DNA from: Boesenbergia rotunda
Lineage: Eukaryota > Streptophyta > Magnoliopsida > Zingiberales > Zingiberaceae
Assembly: GCA_024364735.1 (NCBI GenBank)
Contig: JAGFNQ010000835.1
Coordinates: forward strand, 1-64,000
Direction: 5' to 3'
DNA: 64,000 nt
In this document: piece by piece, positions 33,222-44,178 of the stretch
How positions within the stretch are numbered: position 1 is the stretch's first letter
Layout of the letters: each line of letters opens with the position of its first letter
The notes under the pieces: generated by a model
Databases searched by the model: none
The model's input: only the letters and a program-made list of their open reading frames with translations
Told to the model about the DNA's origin: nothing
Made by a program: the position numbers and the translations under genes

Positions 33222-33235
33222 AAGGTATGGGGGAT
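33222..33235 (+). other. Polypurine tract of element B
   Basis: AAGGTATGGGGGAT next to the LTR start TGTAACGCCCG. Confidence 0.75.
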
Positions 33236-33375
33236 TGTAACGCCCGAAAATTCTCAAAACTAATTTTAGAAATATCCTAGAATTTATTCCGAATTTATGG
33301 ATATTTTTATAGAATTTTTCCATGGACAAATAAGGCAAAAAGGAATAAATATAAAATGTGCAGTAAAAAGAAATA

Positions 33376-33440
33376 AGGGGATTTGAACCCTAAACCTTTC
33401 AAGTGAAAGGAGAATGGGCGGACCAACTGAGATGGTTTGC
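33376..33440 (-). other. tRNA-like stretch, antisense, LTR B
   Basis: On the minus strand an A-box-like TCTCAGTTGG, an anticodon-arm-like CCTTT/AAAGG hairpin and a perfect B-box GGTTCAAATCC (plus-strand 33379-33389) occur in tRNA order and spacing. The acceptor stem is not formed. This is the clearest of the tRNA-like stretches. Confidence 0.65.
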
Positions 33441-33506
33441 TTTTGTTAAAATAGATTAAGGGAAACAATAGATAAGCTGGAATTAGTTAAATTCGCCCCC
33501 CATAAG

Positions 33507-33514
33507 TATAAAAG
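33507..33514 (+). promoter_or_regulatory. TATA box of LTR B
   Basis: TATAAAAG about 270 bp into the LTR and about 260 bp before the conserved donor-like GTAAG. Confidence 0.7.
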
Positions 33515-33770
33515 AGGGAGTTACAAGTTTTAGGTTAATTTTCTCCCAACCCAGCGACGCCGACGCCCTCCCTCACGCACGCGACCTCTCCTCTCACCCT
33601 CTATCCCGCCCAAGACAAAGGAGAAGCCAAGGGAAGGTCTCAAGAGGCCCTATTCTCTACGAGAATTCTCGTAGACGCGAGGAGAACGCCAAGGACCAAG
33701 AAGAACGTCGAAATTCGACGTTCCCTCGGGAATTTTAGATTTTATTCGTAAGGAAAACCTAGCGCAGGAT

Positions 33771-34757
33771 GTAAGTACCCCTCACCTACAGTATAAGTAG
33801 TTTCGGTTGACGTTTCATATGCTTTAGTTCCTTATATGTATGTCCTACGGTTAGATATCGTGGATTATGAACAAGCACGTTGTATTAACCCTTCGGATTG
33901 TTTTAGAGTTTGAAGGTATCCCTGGATGGGCTTGAGTGCACTTACCCTTCAGTTTCGGGTTAAGGAGCACGTTCGAGTGCCCAGGGAGCGACTTTAAAAG
34001 AAAAGAAAGGGTTAAGTCACAAGATGTTTGTTAAATTGTTAGTCAGTTAATGCTATAGAAAGCATTAAAGAATAGAAATTCTTGCTTCAGTTATGATTGG
34101 GACCAAGGTCCAGTGGGATGGGCTCCTAGTTGCCCCTAGGTTTAGATAACCTAGTAAAAGCAAGAATCAGAAGAGAAAAAGAAAAGTATAAAAGAACTAT
34201 TTTATTTTCAGTTGGCATTGTACCGGACTTCGGTCCAGGGATGGGCTCGAAGTTGCCCCTAGGTTCAGATAACCTAGTATGGGATGGGCTGCTAGTTGCC
34301 CCTAGGTTTAGATAACCTAGTAGAACCCTAATGGATTCGGGACTTGCTACCTCGGGTTTATTAGGGATGCGCGCACAGTTGGTACATTGCCGGACCCATA
34401 GCAGTTGATTATTACTTTCACCTACTATATGTATTTAGTTTTCAGAAATTCATATTAGCACGTGGTGAATTTAATAATTAGTTTTATGTTAGTTAGTTTC
34501 AGTTCCAGTTCAGATATGTGTGCCATGCTATAGCTTACTTTTCAGTTTTAGTTCAATATGTGCCATGTCTCAGTTATATGCCATGACATTCTATGATATG
34601 TATTTTAGCATGAGCCTAGTATGATTACTTATGGATATGAGCATGTATGTGCATAGCATATTTTCCAAAAGCATAATTCGAGTTTTCATAGTTTTGTGAG
34701 GCTAGATGGTACTTACTAAGCTTTATGCTTATTAGTTTGCATTTCCTTATACTGCAG
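33771..34757 (+). other. Intron-like segment of LTR B
   Basis: 987 nt from GTAAGTACCCC to ACTGCAG, with TTACTAAGC and GCTTATTAG before the AG. It has the same block order as in LTRs A (4172-5506) and C (44663-45568). Splicing is inferred. Confidence 0.35.
34326..34366 (+). other. Conserved covarying hairpin, LTR B
   Basis: CCCTAAT pairs with ATTAGGG; the equivalent in LTR A is CTCTAAT with ATTAGAG. A GCGCGCA word follows. Confidence 0.55.
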
Positions 34758-35535
34758 ATACAGGTAAAGGAATGCAATAGTAGCGGAGGCGGCGGGCTTG
34801 ATGCAAAGTGTGTGTGATGGTGGAGTTGGAATAAAAGTCTTCGGAACTTGCAAAGCATAGAAATAATCCTTCTTTATGTTTCTTTAGTTGTTCCGCAATA
34901 TATTATGTGAACCATGTATGAACTTAATTAGACTTGTATCGTGGTGCCTAGTATGCTTGAAGTAGTTTACTTACCTGACTTAATGTTGGTTTTGTGAATG
35001 CTTGAATGTCATGAGTCATTTACTTGTGATAGAATAATTTAGACCCATGTTTACGCTTTAGGAGTAAGAAGTTGATACTTTTGATTTACATGCTAATTAC
35101 TTAAGATATGCTTGTTCTGAGATTAGTGCATCACATGGAATGACATGTGGTAGCTAAGGATGCCTTTAGATAGGAATACTGAATAGTTTCAATAAGAAGT
35201 TGATACGAACTTGGCACATTCATGTTATGCTTCTACATTTCGTTTTTGTGATTTCTAAGTTGCTATACATGCTAGAAACCCTCCAAAAATGTGTAATAAA
35301 TGCCCTAGAATGATTGTGGAACTTTATTTATGTCATTCTGCTGGATAGATATGATTTTGGTACATTGTGGCTCAAGTTTGATACATTCTAGAAATTTGAA
35401 AACTGAAATTTCAGAACTACCAGTCAACTGGGAAAATACCAGTCGACTGGTATCGGGCACAGAAACATTCTGTGGCCCGACCAGTCGACTGGCATATAGC
35501 AGTCGACTGGTACTGTGTAAAACAAAACTGGTGTA

Positions 35536-35596
35536 GAGCAGCTGGTTAGTTCTTTAGCCATGCAATGCAGAGGTTGGGGGATCGAATCCTGCCAAG
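35536..35596 (+). other. tRNA-like stretch, sense, 3' LTR B
   Basis: Copy of 21936-21996. The B-box-like GGATCGAATCC is at 35579-35589, about 220 bp before the LTR end. Confidence 0.55.
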
Positions 35597-35816
35597 ATAA
35601 TAAAATAAAAGTTTTGCTTTATTTTGGGCTAGTTAGTACTTTCAACATGTTTATGAATTGTTAGTTCAGTAAATAGCAAAATAAAAATTTTTAAAATTCT
35701 CCCACTTGGGTTTAGCATCTAGAAAAGCATTATCAGAAATCAGTAATTAGTCAGCCAGTCAGTTAGCAGTAGCGATCCGCCTTAAAGCTTAGGACCAGAA
35801 GGCGGGGGTCGTTACA

Positions 35817-36165
35817 ATGAGATACTTCTGTATATGTTTTCATGTGAAATTCACACTTTTTGTCGTATGATGCATATACATTGTTGCCATGATACATTTA
35901 TGGTATAGGCCTTCATATGCAATTCAAAAATTGTCCTTTGATTATTTTGGGTTTGAAGAGAGACCCTTGGTTTAAGGGGGAGGTATGTTTAAACTTAATA
36001 ACCATACCCTTTTTGATGTTTGACAAAGGGGGAGAGAATGGTTGATTAAGTTTAGGGTTATTGTAGGGGGAGGATTTTGATTCCCTTACGATAATTGAAC
36101 TGCCTTCAATTGATCATTAATGCCTAAACTTAAATCGTGTTGTCAAACAACAAAAAGAGGGAGAT
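35817..36165 (+). other. Copia 3' non-coding region
   Basis: No gene. It matches 9950-10313: GAGAGACCCTTGGTT, GTTTGACAAAGGGGGAGAG, GTAGGGGGAGGA and a final AAAAAGAGGGAGATT before the LTR. Repeated purine tracts again suggest a Sirevirus-like 3' end. Element B lies just upstream of it. Confidence 0.7.
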
Positions 36166-36287
36166 TGTTGATGCAGTCTGACCCTGAATGTTGTTTTGGT
36201 GTTTGATACCGATTTAAGTTTGATTCAAGTTTGGTTGAATTTAGATTAAGTCCAGGTGGATCGGGAGATAGCACGCTGTCATGTGAA

Positions 36288-36745
36288 AAGTCCTAACTTG
36301 GAGGGTTAGGTGTGGAAAAATCCTAGCTTGGAGGGCTAGGTGTGAAAAGTCCTAACTTGGAGGGTTAGGTGTGGAAATGTCCTGGTGAGTGAAGCTAGGT
36401 GATGGAAATCCCGGTGAGTGAAGCCGGGTCCTGGTGAGTGAAGCCAGGTGATGGAAATCCCGGAGAGTGAAGCCGGGTCCTGGTGAGTGAAGCTAGGTGA
36501 TGGAAATCCTGGTGAGTGATGCCGGGTCTTGGTAAGTGAAGCCAGGTGATGGAAATCTCGGTGAGTGAAGCTGGGTCCTGGTGAGTGAAGCCAGGTAATG
36601 GAAATCCTAGTGAGTGAAGCTAGGCTGAAATCCCGGTGAGTGAAGCCGGGTCCCGGTGAGTGAAGCCGGGTGACCGAAATCCTGGTGAGTGAAGCCAAGT
36701 CCTAGTGAGTGAAGCCAAGTCCTAGTCCTGGTGAGTGAAACTGGG
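36288..36745 (+). repeat. Covarying hairpin array, 18 units
   Basis: Units of about 22-27 nt, each a short stem. Arms are CCTAAC/GTTAGG, CCTAGC/GCTAGG (loop TTGGAGG), then CCCGG/CCGGG, CCTGG/CCAGG and CCTAG/CTAGG (loop TGAGTGAAG). Several units use G-U pairs (CCTGG/CTAGG, CTTGG/CCAGG, CTCGG/CTGGG). By my count 16 of 18 units keep pairing despite arm changes; two near the end are mispaired. Confidence 0.85.
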
Positions 36746-36834
36746 CACGGAATCTTGGTCCGGGGGACTAAGAACGAGTCAGGAAGGGCTGGAGGCTTGT
36801 TCTCGTGACTTGGGTTGGATTTAGGCTTGCCTGG

Positions 36835-37375
36835 ATCGGTCTGGTGACCGATCAGGGGAGTTGGCACGGTATTCCCTCGTGGATCGATCTGGTGACCGAT
36901 CCAGCGATGACTGATCAGTCTGGTGACCGATCAGGGAGCACTCAGTGAGGTTGGAAACCTACTGCTCTGCTCCTGATCGGTCTAGTGACCGATCAGGGAG
37001 CATGTAGTTTACTCACTGCTCTGCTCCTGATCGGTCTGGTGACTGATCAGGGAGCATACAGTGGGTTTTGGGAACCTTACTGATCTGCTCCTGATCGGTC
37101 TGGTGACCGATCAGGTATACTATTTAGATCGGTCTAGAGAACGATCATTTGTCGGAAGGTTCTTACTATAACCGATCAGGATGACTCCTGATTGGTCTGG
37201 AAGCAGCCTGATCGGTCTGGTGACCGATCAGGCCGGAGCCTGATTGGTCTGGTGACCGATTAGGCTCGAGCCTGATTGGTCTGGGGACCAATCAGAAGTG
37301 TGCAGAAGACTGCTGGATCGGTCTGGTGACCTATCAGGGTCCTCCCTGATCGCTCTGGGGACCGATCAGGAGCAG
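36835..37375 (+). repeat. GATCGGTC/GACCGATC palindrome array
   Basis: About twelve inverted repeats with 8-bp arms and a TGGT-type loop. At least one unit is compensated on both arms (GATTGGTC with GACCAATC near 37275); others keep G-T pairs. Confidence 0.88.
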
Positions 37376-38223
37376 AATTTTAATTTAAATATGCTGTCAG
37401 AAGCTCTGATCGCGTCTGTTTTCACTGCCGATTCTCTGCTACTTGCTGATTTCATTTGATATCGATTTGCTAAGCCTCTGTCGGAGTGTGCAGGTGATAG
37501 CAGGTGATTCAAACACTTAAGGTGGGTCAATGGGAGGCTTTCCTTGGAGCAGGTTTGTTTGTTTCTCCTTCTCAGGTTTCAACGGCAACTGGAGCAGCTG
37601 GCGACTGACAGAGACTCATCTGGAGAGGAGGTCTTCAGTGGACTGAGTGCTCAAGGAGGTCAGTGGGTTCAGGCTGGCTCAGGGGATGCTGATGAAGCCT
37701 GGTGATGAAGCAGGAGCTTAAGAGGAAGATGAGAAGCAGAGGAGGCGACAAGAAAACGAACAGGAAAACAAGCAAGTGTGGTCGTGGGTTTCGCTGTTGT
37801 GGTTGTGCTCCTTGTGTAGCTTCTCTCTTGAGCTTTCTTGCTACTGTCTTGTGAGAGGTTCCTCCTTAGTCTCATGTGCTTACCTTGTATTCATCTACTG
37901 AGGCGATTGTGGAGAGGTTTCTCCACCGAGAAGGAGGCGCTTGATATCCGGTGTTCACCGGGGCTTGATCTGCTGACGATCAAGGGATCGCCCACCTCAC
38001 GGGTACGCCAAGGAGTAGGGGCAAGTTATCCCCGAACCTTGTATATCGAGGTGTTAGCGTTGGTTTGCTTTCCTTTGCTTTGGGTTGTTGTTTTTAGTTT
38101 TCTGTTTCTGCATTTGCTTCCGCTGCCTAACTCTGAAGTGCAGAATAGTTTCAAAAGCCTCAAAAGTTTTTGTGCCCGACTAGATTCACCCCCCCCCTCT
38201 CTAGCCATCCGGGTTCCAACAAG

Positions 38224-38235
38224 TGGTATCAGAGC
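38224..38235 (+). other. Primer binding site
   Basis: TGGTATCAGAGC two bases after the LTR end. Confidence 0.88.
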
Positions 38236-38281
38236 TTGGAGCTCTGTACAAACGGCTTGACATCCGAGAGTTATCAACAAG

Positions 38282-39360
38282 ATGGCTGGAAGAGAAGGAA
38301 TGAGCACAAACCGACCTCCACTCTTCGACGGCGCTGATTTTCCATACTGGAGGTTGAAGATGGAGTTTTACTTCAAAACCAACCTCGGCATGTGGTTTGC
38401 TGTCAAGGAAGGTTTTTCCACTCCTAATGATGCTGAGGGAAAAGAGATGGACTTCTCAAGTTGGTCAACAGATCAAATCCGGAGAGGTGAAGCCAATGCG
38501 AAAGCGGTGGTAACTTTGCAATGCGGGTTGACCAAGGACCAACTAATCAAGGTTGGTCCCTTCACAAGTGCTAAAGACCTTTGGAACAAAGTCATTGAGC
38601 TCCATGAAGGAACCCAAGACACCCGAACTGCTAAGAAGGACCTCCTTCTCTGCCAACTCCAAAATCTGTCCATGAAAGAGGAAGAAACTGTAAGTATACT
38701 TCATGGTCGGTTTAAAGAGATACTCAACGGTCTCCACTCCATCAATGAAAAGGTAGAAAACTGAGACTTAGTAAGGTATATTCTCAAAGCCTTCCCTAGG
38801 AATGCCTTGTGGACATCCATGGTGGTTGCCTACAAGGTTTCCAAGGATTTATCTTTTGTTAAGTTAGAAGATCTATTTTGTGAAATGGAACTACATGAGA
38901 TCTTTAACAAAAGTTCAAAAGTGAAAGGTATTGCTTTAGTGGCAAGTGACGACAAGAAGAAGAAGAAGGGGAAGAAGAAGGAAAAGGAAGTCTCTTCATC
39001 TTCATCCTCATCCGAGTCCGAGGAGGAGGGCAGTTGGTCTTCTTCCTCCGAGATGACCAACTTTGTTAGAAGGATGATGAGGAAGAGCCGGCGCCTCAAG
39101 GTAAAGGTAACCCGAGTGAAGTTAAAATTAATAAGTCTAATGTTACTTGTTATGAGTGTAGCAAGAAAGGATATTACAAGGATGAATGTCCAAAGTTAAT
39201 GAAGAAAAAGGATAAATCAAAGAAGAGAAAGAAGGCGTTGAGGGCCACATGGGATGAATCGTCCTCTAGCTCATCCGAAGAAGAGGAGGAGAAGTACACT
39301 CATCACCGTGCCCTCATGGCCATAGAGGATTCGAATGAAGAGGAGAGTGGAGACGAATCA
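38282..39360 (+). pseudogene. gag: Copia (Sirevirus-like) gag
   Basis: ATG 38282 follows the primer site by about 46 bases. The N-terminal domain has RPPLFDGADFPYWRLKM and TLQCGLTKDQLIKVGPF. TGA at 38762 interrupts the frame, which then continues through KAFPRNALWTSM to a Lys- and Ser-rich acidic region. A frameshift near 39085 precedes the zinc knuckle, which reads CYECSKKGYYKDEC: the zinc-binding His is Tyr. The text ends in a KKALRATWDESSSSS tract and is cut at 39361, where a run of 21 C's joins it to an LTR tail of the same family. No pol is present. Confidence 0.85.
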
Positions 39361-39405
39361 CCCCCCCCCCCCCCCCCCCCCACTCTAGCCATCTGGGTTC
39401 CAACA
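39361..39405 (+). mobile_element. LTR tail joined to gag at a 21-C run
   Basis: Twenty-one C's, then ACTCTAGCCATCTGGGTTCCAACA, matching the last 40 bases of the LTR at 36166-38221. No primer site follows. Confidence 0.75.
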
Positions 39406-39530
39406 CGACTAAATGAAGTTTTTCGAGGAATTTTCAAGTCGATATTCACCCCCCCTCTATCGACCGGCAACGATCCTAACAATTGGTATCAGAGCCAGGT
39501 CACTCTTCACCAAACTAATCGCCGAAAAAG
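39406..39530 (+). mobile_element. TRIM-like element, left part
   Basis: An LTR end (ATTCACCCCCCCTCTATCG ... GATCCTAACA, ending 39481), primer site TGGTATCAGAGCC at 39484-39496, and a short leader up to the Angela-like insertion. It continues at 56528. The internal part totals about 300 bp and has no gag or pol. Confidence 0.55.
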
Positions 39531-41762
39531 TGTTAGTGACATGAGAAAAGTGTCCTAAGGCAGTCGCCTTATGATTGTAATCATTTATTTTAATAAATGA
39601 ATATTCACTATTTGAGTATACATGTTTATGTATTTGATTGAGATCTTAAACTCATTTACTGAATCCCCGCAATACAATTCACAGCATGAGAGAATTTGTA
39701 ATGAATTCACAACTAGTGATTATCTCTACATGTGCAATTGTGAAGTATTGAAATTGTCCCTAGTCGATGAATTGTTAAATACGGACACTATCAATTCTGT
39801 TGAGACTAGCATGGGTTATTCTCTAATCAGCTAATTCTCACTGGCTGGTGACATTGGGATGTCCGGAGATAAACATGAATGCTAGTTAAGGGAACTAGTT
39901 CATTGGCGTGACTGGATGTAAAACTTCATATGGTAGTCTACATATAGATATGTCAATGAAGTTCTTACTGCAACATAAGTGTGATGTTCCTTTGACTTGC
40001 GGTGTTCAAGTCATCTTGGTCATGGAGACTTATACTTTGACATCTTAAGCAAGCACCTCCAACGAGGTGTAGACCCAGGATGATTGGGTATAAGCCGAAG
40101 TGCCCGAAGATGTTTGAAGAGCCTACAAAGGATTCACCACTCCTTGCGAGGAGATGTATACCCAAGGCCTATCGTCGGATTGCTACTCAAAGCCTCTGGC
40201 CAGAGTATGACATGTTTAGAGTATGAATCTCTTAAATACATAAGAGTAATTAGAATCCGTAGGACGAGAAAACGTTACTTGGGCTAGGTGTGACGTAATC
40301 AGCCTAGTGGGGACTGACACACGTAGACCATGTCCTGAACCAAGTGGGTATAAGATGGTGAAGGGAATGGGACACGATTCATTATAGCTGCTGAAGGGTT
40401 TCAGAATAGTTTCTGAGGTCAACCGTTAATCTTTCGATTAATTGGGGATTATGATGTACTACTAGGTGCCACTCATGATCGTTCTATAATTGGTTAATTA
40501 TAGACGGCCAACATAAATCGAACGCCTATTTAGTCACATGCACTACGAGTAATCCGAGGGATTTAAAACGAGTTGAAAATTAGATTTTCCAATCAAGAGT
40601 GATTTGGTTTGGTTGAGCCAAACGATAAGTCGAATCTGAATTTATCACAGACGCATCGGAAACCTAAAATGGCTAAGTCTTTTGAAGACTTAATAGATGA
40701 ATTAAATGAGTTTAATTCATTGGGGCGTGGCTTGGATGGGCCGGCCAAAGAGGGTCTCCATCCTCTTTGCTTGGCTGGCCACAACAAAGGGAGAGAACCA
40801 AGTTTTTGGTTCAATTTATAAAATAAACGAATTGTGTTGTTTGTTTTATAAAATTATTGATTATATAAATTTTTGTATAATAAACCAAGGTTTGGTTTAT
40901 TTTTCATGGAAATTAAAATGAACCATAGATTGGTTTATTTTATTTTATAAAATCAATCATGGATTGATTTATCATGATAAGAAAATTTATTCCATAAGAA
41001 AAAAAGAGACTTGGTCGGTTTTTATCATGAATTAAAATATGATAAAACTTGGCATGATGGAATAAGTCATAGAAAATTTATTCTATAAGAAAAAAGAGAC
41101 TTGGCAGTTGAGAGGCCACTATATAAAGGACCCAAGGCAAGGCTTGGAAATCAATCGAAGTATTCTTGCTTGTGCTCTCTCCCTCTCCTCTCTTCTTTCT
41201 CTTGGCCGGCCACAAGCTTCTTCTCCCTTCTTCTTGCTGTGAGCACAAGGAGAAGCACCGAGGCGACGAAGTTCTTCCGTTGGGACGATCTTCCTCTCCG
41301 GTCATCATCACCTTGGGATTGGGCGCAAGTCATCTTCCTCCTTCTCGCCGGAATTGTGATTCCGGCCAACCTTGGTAGTGAGTTTTTCCGATGTGATTAC
41401 TTCTCTCTTGGTTTTTTTGTCGCGTTCTCGGAGAATCTAGTAGTTCTCGAGAATACGAAACTCGTGGCTTTGCGAAGTCATCCCGAAGATACTCGGCGTG
41501 GACACGAATAGAGGCGGAGCTTCCGAGGGACGCTTACGGTTGAATCTCGTCCCTTCCTTCGAGTTACGCTAGGTAATACGTAAATTAGTTTACGTTTCTG
41601 TAAAATTTTAAATATATGATCATGTCTACACAAGATAAAGTTGCATGCTTAGATGTGTGGTTAAATAATTTGAGAAATTATTTATGCTAAACCTTCCGCT
41701 GCACGTAATTAATTTTAAAATTACGAACCCGCATCCATGTCAACATGCACCCGGTCCCAACA
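39531..41762 (+). mobile_element. 5' LTR of Angela-like element
   Basis: 2,232 bp, TGTTAGTGACATGAG to CCCGGTCCCAACA. It has a TATA box at 41120 and a leader rich in CTTC downstream. A degenerate primer site GTGGTACCAAAG follows. Confidence 0.93.
41120..41129 (+). promoter_or_regulatory. TATA box of Angela-like LTR
   Basis: TATATAAAGG; the same sequence is at 55880-55889 in the other LTR. Confidence 0.7.
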
Positions 41763-43535
41763 GTGGTACCAAAGTCGGTTAGTGTTCGACATAATCATAT
41801 AATTGTTTTGCGAAAAACTTTGTCATGATCTCAATTTTGGAAACTTTTCAATTATTGTAAATTTTCAATTTAGGAATTTCAAAGTTTGGAAATCATCATG
41901 AAATTTTGCAAACTTTTGAAATATCCCTGTTTCTGAAATTTTATGATAATTGTGAAAACTTTCCATTTTTGGAAACTTTCCAATTTTGGAAATTTTCTAT
42001 TTTAGAAATTTTTTAATTTTGGAAATACGTAAATTTTCTTTGTACCAGAAACTTACAATTATTCTGAAAACCTTTTATTTTTGGAAACTTTCCATTTATG
42101 GAAAGCTCGCAATTTTGGGTACTTTCTTTCAAGAAGGTCTAGACAAATTATGGGAATATTAATTGGCATTTAAATTCATAATTGGAAATTAAATTATTTA
42201 TAAAATTCTTTATTTTGGATTGAGCCTCGGGGAGCCGTCCAATTTAAAGTTAGTTGTTATAATTAAATTTTCTAAATTGAATTTAAACTGTCAAATGTTT
42301 AATTTGGATTGAGCCTTGGGGAACCGTCCAAATTATATTATCAATAAATTCTTATTTTGGATTGAGCCTCGGGTAGCCGTCCAAATTAAGTTATTGATAT
42401 TAATTTTTCATAAATAAAATATGTGATCAAATCTTGGAAATTTTGAGGTGATTCTCAAATGATAATTTCCTTATTTGATTTATGAGGTGATGCTCTTACA
42501 TATTATTGTCTCCAAAATTAATTAGGAAAATTGTTTCCTATAGAGTATATTTCCTTAAATAAGATTTTCATGAAAATAATATGTGGTTGAATTAAGAGAA
42601 TCTGTCTCTTAATTTAATAAGATTTGATTTAGAGAAATCAAAGTCTTAAACAAATTATTTCTGAAATTGATTATGATAATTTAGGAAATTGTTTCCCAAA
42701 ACAATTCCTTGAATAAAGTGTGAAATTAGAATTAGGAAATCCAATTCCTAATTCAATTAATGAGACTTGATAAATTAAGTCACATACATACTTTATTAAG
42801 GAAATCGTTAGTACATGACATAATTATATGTCATGAATGTGCTTAAAAGGAAAAGATGAGACCCAAAACCCCTTACAAAATATTAAGGCCAACACCTTCC
42901 ATTAATTTGGTTAGAACCGGAGTTTTGTTTCTCGTTTGGGTTGATGGACACATCCATGCCCGGCTTGAACCTCAACATGTTCAAACCATGGAATTAGTTT
43001 ATGATTAATATAGTTGGAGTCAGAGGTCAATCCTTAGTTTTGGTTGTTGGACACATCCAAGCCTGACTAAACGGTTGAATGAGCTCCAACCATATTAAAA
43101 CTATTTCTTGATTAATGGGTCAGCATTAAGCTTGGAGCATCGATTTGTTGTGCCACAGCCAAGGTCGATGTAATGAGAGGTGCAGTTGGGTGCTATGTGT
43201 ATTGTTGCATACTTGTTAATGAGTTAACAACCCAATGATTTATGTAAACATTCAATTAGTTGATAGCATAATGTGATAGTTACATATATATAATATGTAA
43301 TCGGTATAATTACCTACCTTCATAGCTAAGAATAACTTGATGGACTCTAGCCATGGTTGTTTTTATCTATGGTTGGATATCAACCTATTTGGAGATGCTC
43401 CTACGATCTCCCGAATTGATAAAAACGGTAATTCAATTCAAAAAATAAATAGGATTTAATTAATGTATATTGATGCATTCTTTATCATTCTCATCACATA
43501 ACCTCAATTTGTATTTCTAGGATAATCACCTGATC
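41763..43535 (+). other. 5' leader of Angela-like element
   Basis: No gene. AT-rich with GAAACTTTCCATTTTGGAAA-like repeats (41830-42130) and three copies of a TTGGATTGAGCCTYGGGGAGCCGTCC-type unit at about 42213, 42305 and 42356 (spacing 50-90 bp). These may fold in the leader RNA. Confidence 0.7.
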
Positions 43536-44178
43536 ATGTCTTCTCTGAATTTGCGTTCCATTTTGGACACCAATAAGTTAACTAAGGCCAAAAGGATTGA
43601 AAAGGCACCAAAAGACACTTGCCATCACTGCGGCAAGGAGGGCCACTGGCGAAGAAACTGCAAGGTTTATCTTGGGTCCTTGAAGAAGAAGGCATCCAAT
43701 GCCCCATCCTCTTCAGGCATCTTCGTTATTGAATGTCACTCTATTTCCTCGTACACCTGGGTACTTGATACTGGGTGTAGCTCACATATATGTAATGACA
43801 TACAGGGGCTAAGGAATAGAAGAAGACTCGTCAAGGGAGAAGCGAATTTGCGAGTTGGAAATGGAGCAAAGATTGCTGCTATTGTCATCGGAACATATTT
43901 GCTAAAGCTCCCTACTGGACTTGTCTTAGAATTGGATAATTGTTATTTTGTTCCTTCGTTAATAAAGAACATTGTAGCTATTTCATGCTTGAATGAAAAG
44001 GGTTACCATTTAACTTTTAGTAACAATTGTTGTTACATAACTTTAAATGATGTTCTTTATGGGACCGAAACTTTATGCAATGATATCTACACGTTAGATT
44101 TATCCGGTGATGTTTTCAATATCGAAGTTAGCAACAAACGTGCTCGAATAGATAATCAAATAGACTTCTATACGTGGT
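43536..44178 (+). pseudogene. gag-pol: Angela-like gag/protease piece, deleted gag
   Basis: ATG 43536 starts a normal gag N-terminus of about 16 residues, which is then fused to the nucleocapsid: zinc knuckle CHHCGKEGHWRRNC, so most of gag is deleted in frame. The aspartic protease follows with LDTGCSSHIC and a VPSLIKNIVAISCL region. The text reaches the start of the GAG-pre-integrase domain (FYTW) and is cut by the solo LTR. After that LTR the frame resumes with HCHLGH, showing that the insertion came later. The protein cannot build particles. Confidence 0.85.

Larger units (their letters stand above)
20488..35816 (+). mobile_element. Tekay-like Ty3/gypsy element B, split by a CRM-like element
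   Basis: Order: truncated 5' LTR, primer site, gag, protease/RT/RNase H start, inserted element (25082-31633), rest of RNase H, integrase, chromodomain-like tail, polypurine tract, full 3' LTR. The two LTRs differ at roughly 1-2 percent of shared sites by eye. The frame is broken many times, so the element is dead. Confidence 0.9.
33236..35816 (+). mobile_element. 3' LTR of element B (complete)
   Basis: 2,581 bp, TGTAACGCCCG to GGTCGTTACA. It contains outward-pointing tRNA-like stretches near both ends, a TATA box (33507), donor-like GATGTAAGTACC (33769-33780), the covarying hairpin (34326-34366), acceptor-like CTGCAGATA ending its AG at 34757, and CCAGTCGACTGG palindromes at about 35420-35515. 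A repeated GTTGCCCCTAGGTT unit lies at 34130-34320. Confidence 0.93.
36166..38221 (+). mobile_element. Copia (Sirevirus-like) LTR
   Basis: About 2,056 bp, TGTTGATGC to GGTTCCAACA. A polypurine tract lies directly to the left and a primer site directly to the right, so one LTR has a 3' region on one side and a gag on the other. That is the arrangement left when two tandem elements recombine. It contains two hairpin arrays (36288-36745, 36835-37375) and a C-rich tract near its end. Confidence 0.88.

Noticed and set aside
33376..33440. Functional tRNA gene on the minus strand
   Set aside because: A- and B-box-like parts are good, but there is no acceptor stem and no T-run terminator; kept only as tRNA-like.
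36288..36745. CRISPR-like look: short direct repeats with hairpins
   Set aside because: Units are contiguous with no unique spacers of constant length, no cas genes, and the setting is a plant LTR.
39631..39834. Short ORFs repeated near the start of both Angela-like LTRs
   Set aside because: Duplicated LTR sequence in U3, upstream of the TATA box.
41101..41511. 136-codon ORF after the TATA box in the Angela-like LTR, conserved at 55861
   Set aside because: It is shared because it lies in both LTRs; it has overlapping ORFs in other frames and no domain. Weakly possible as a leader peptide, not supported.
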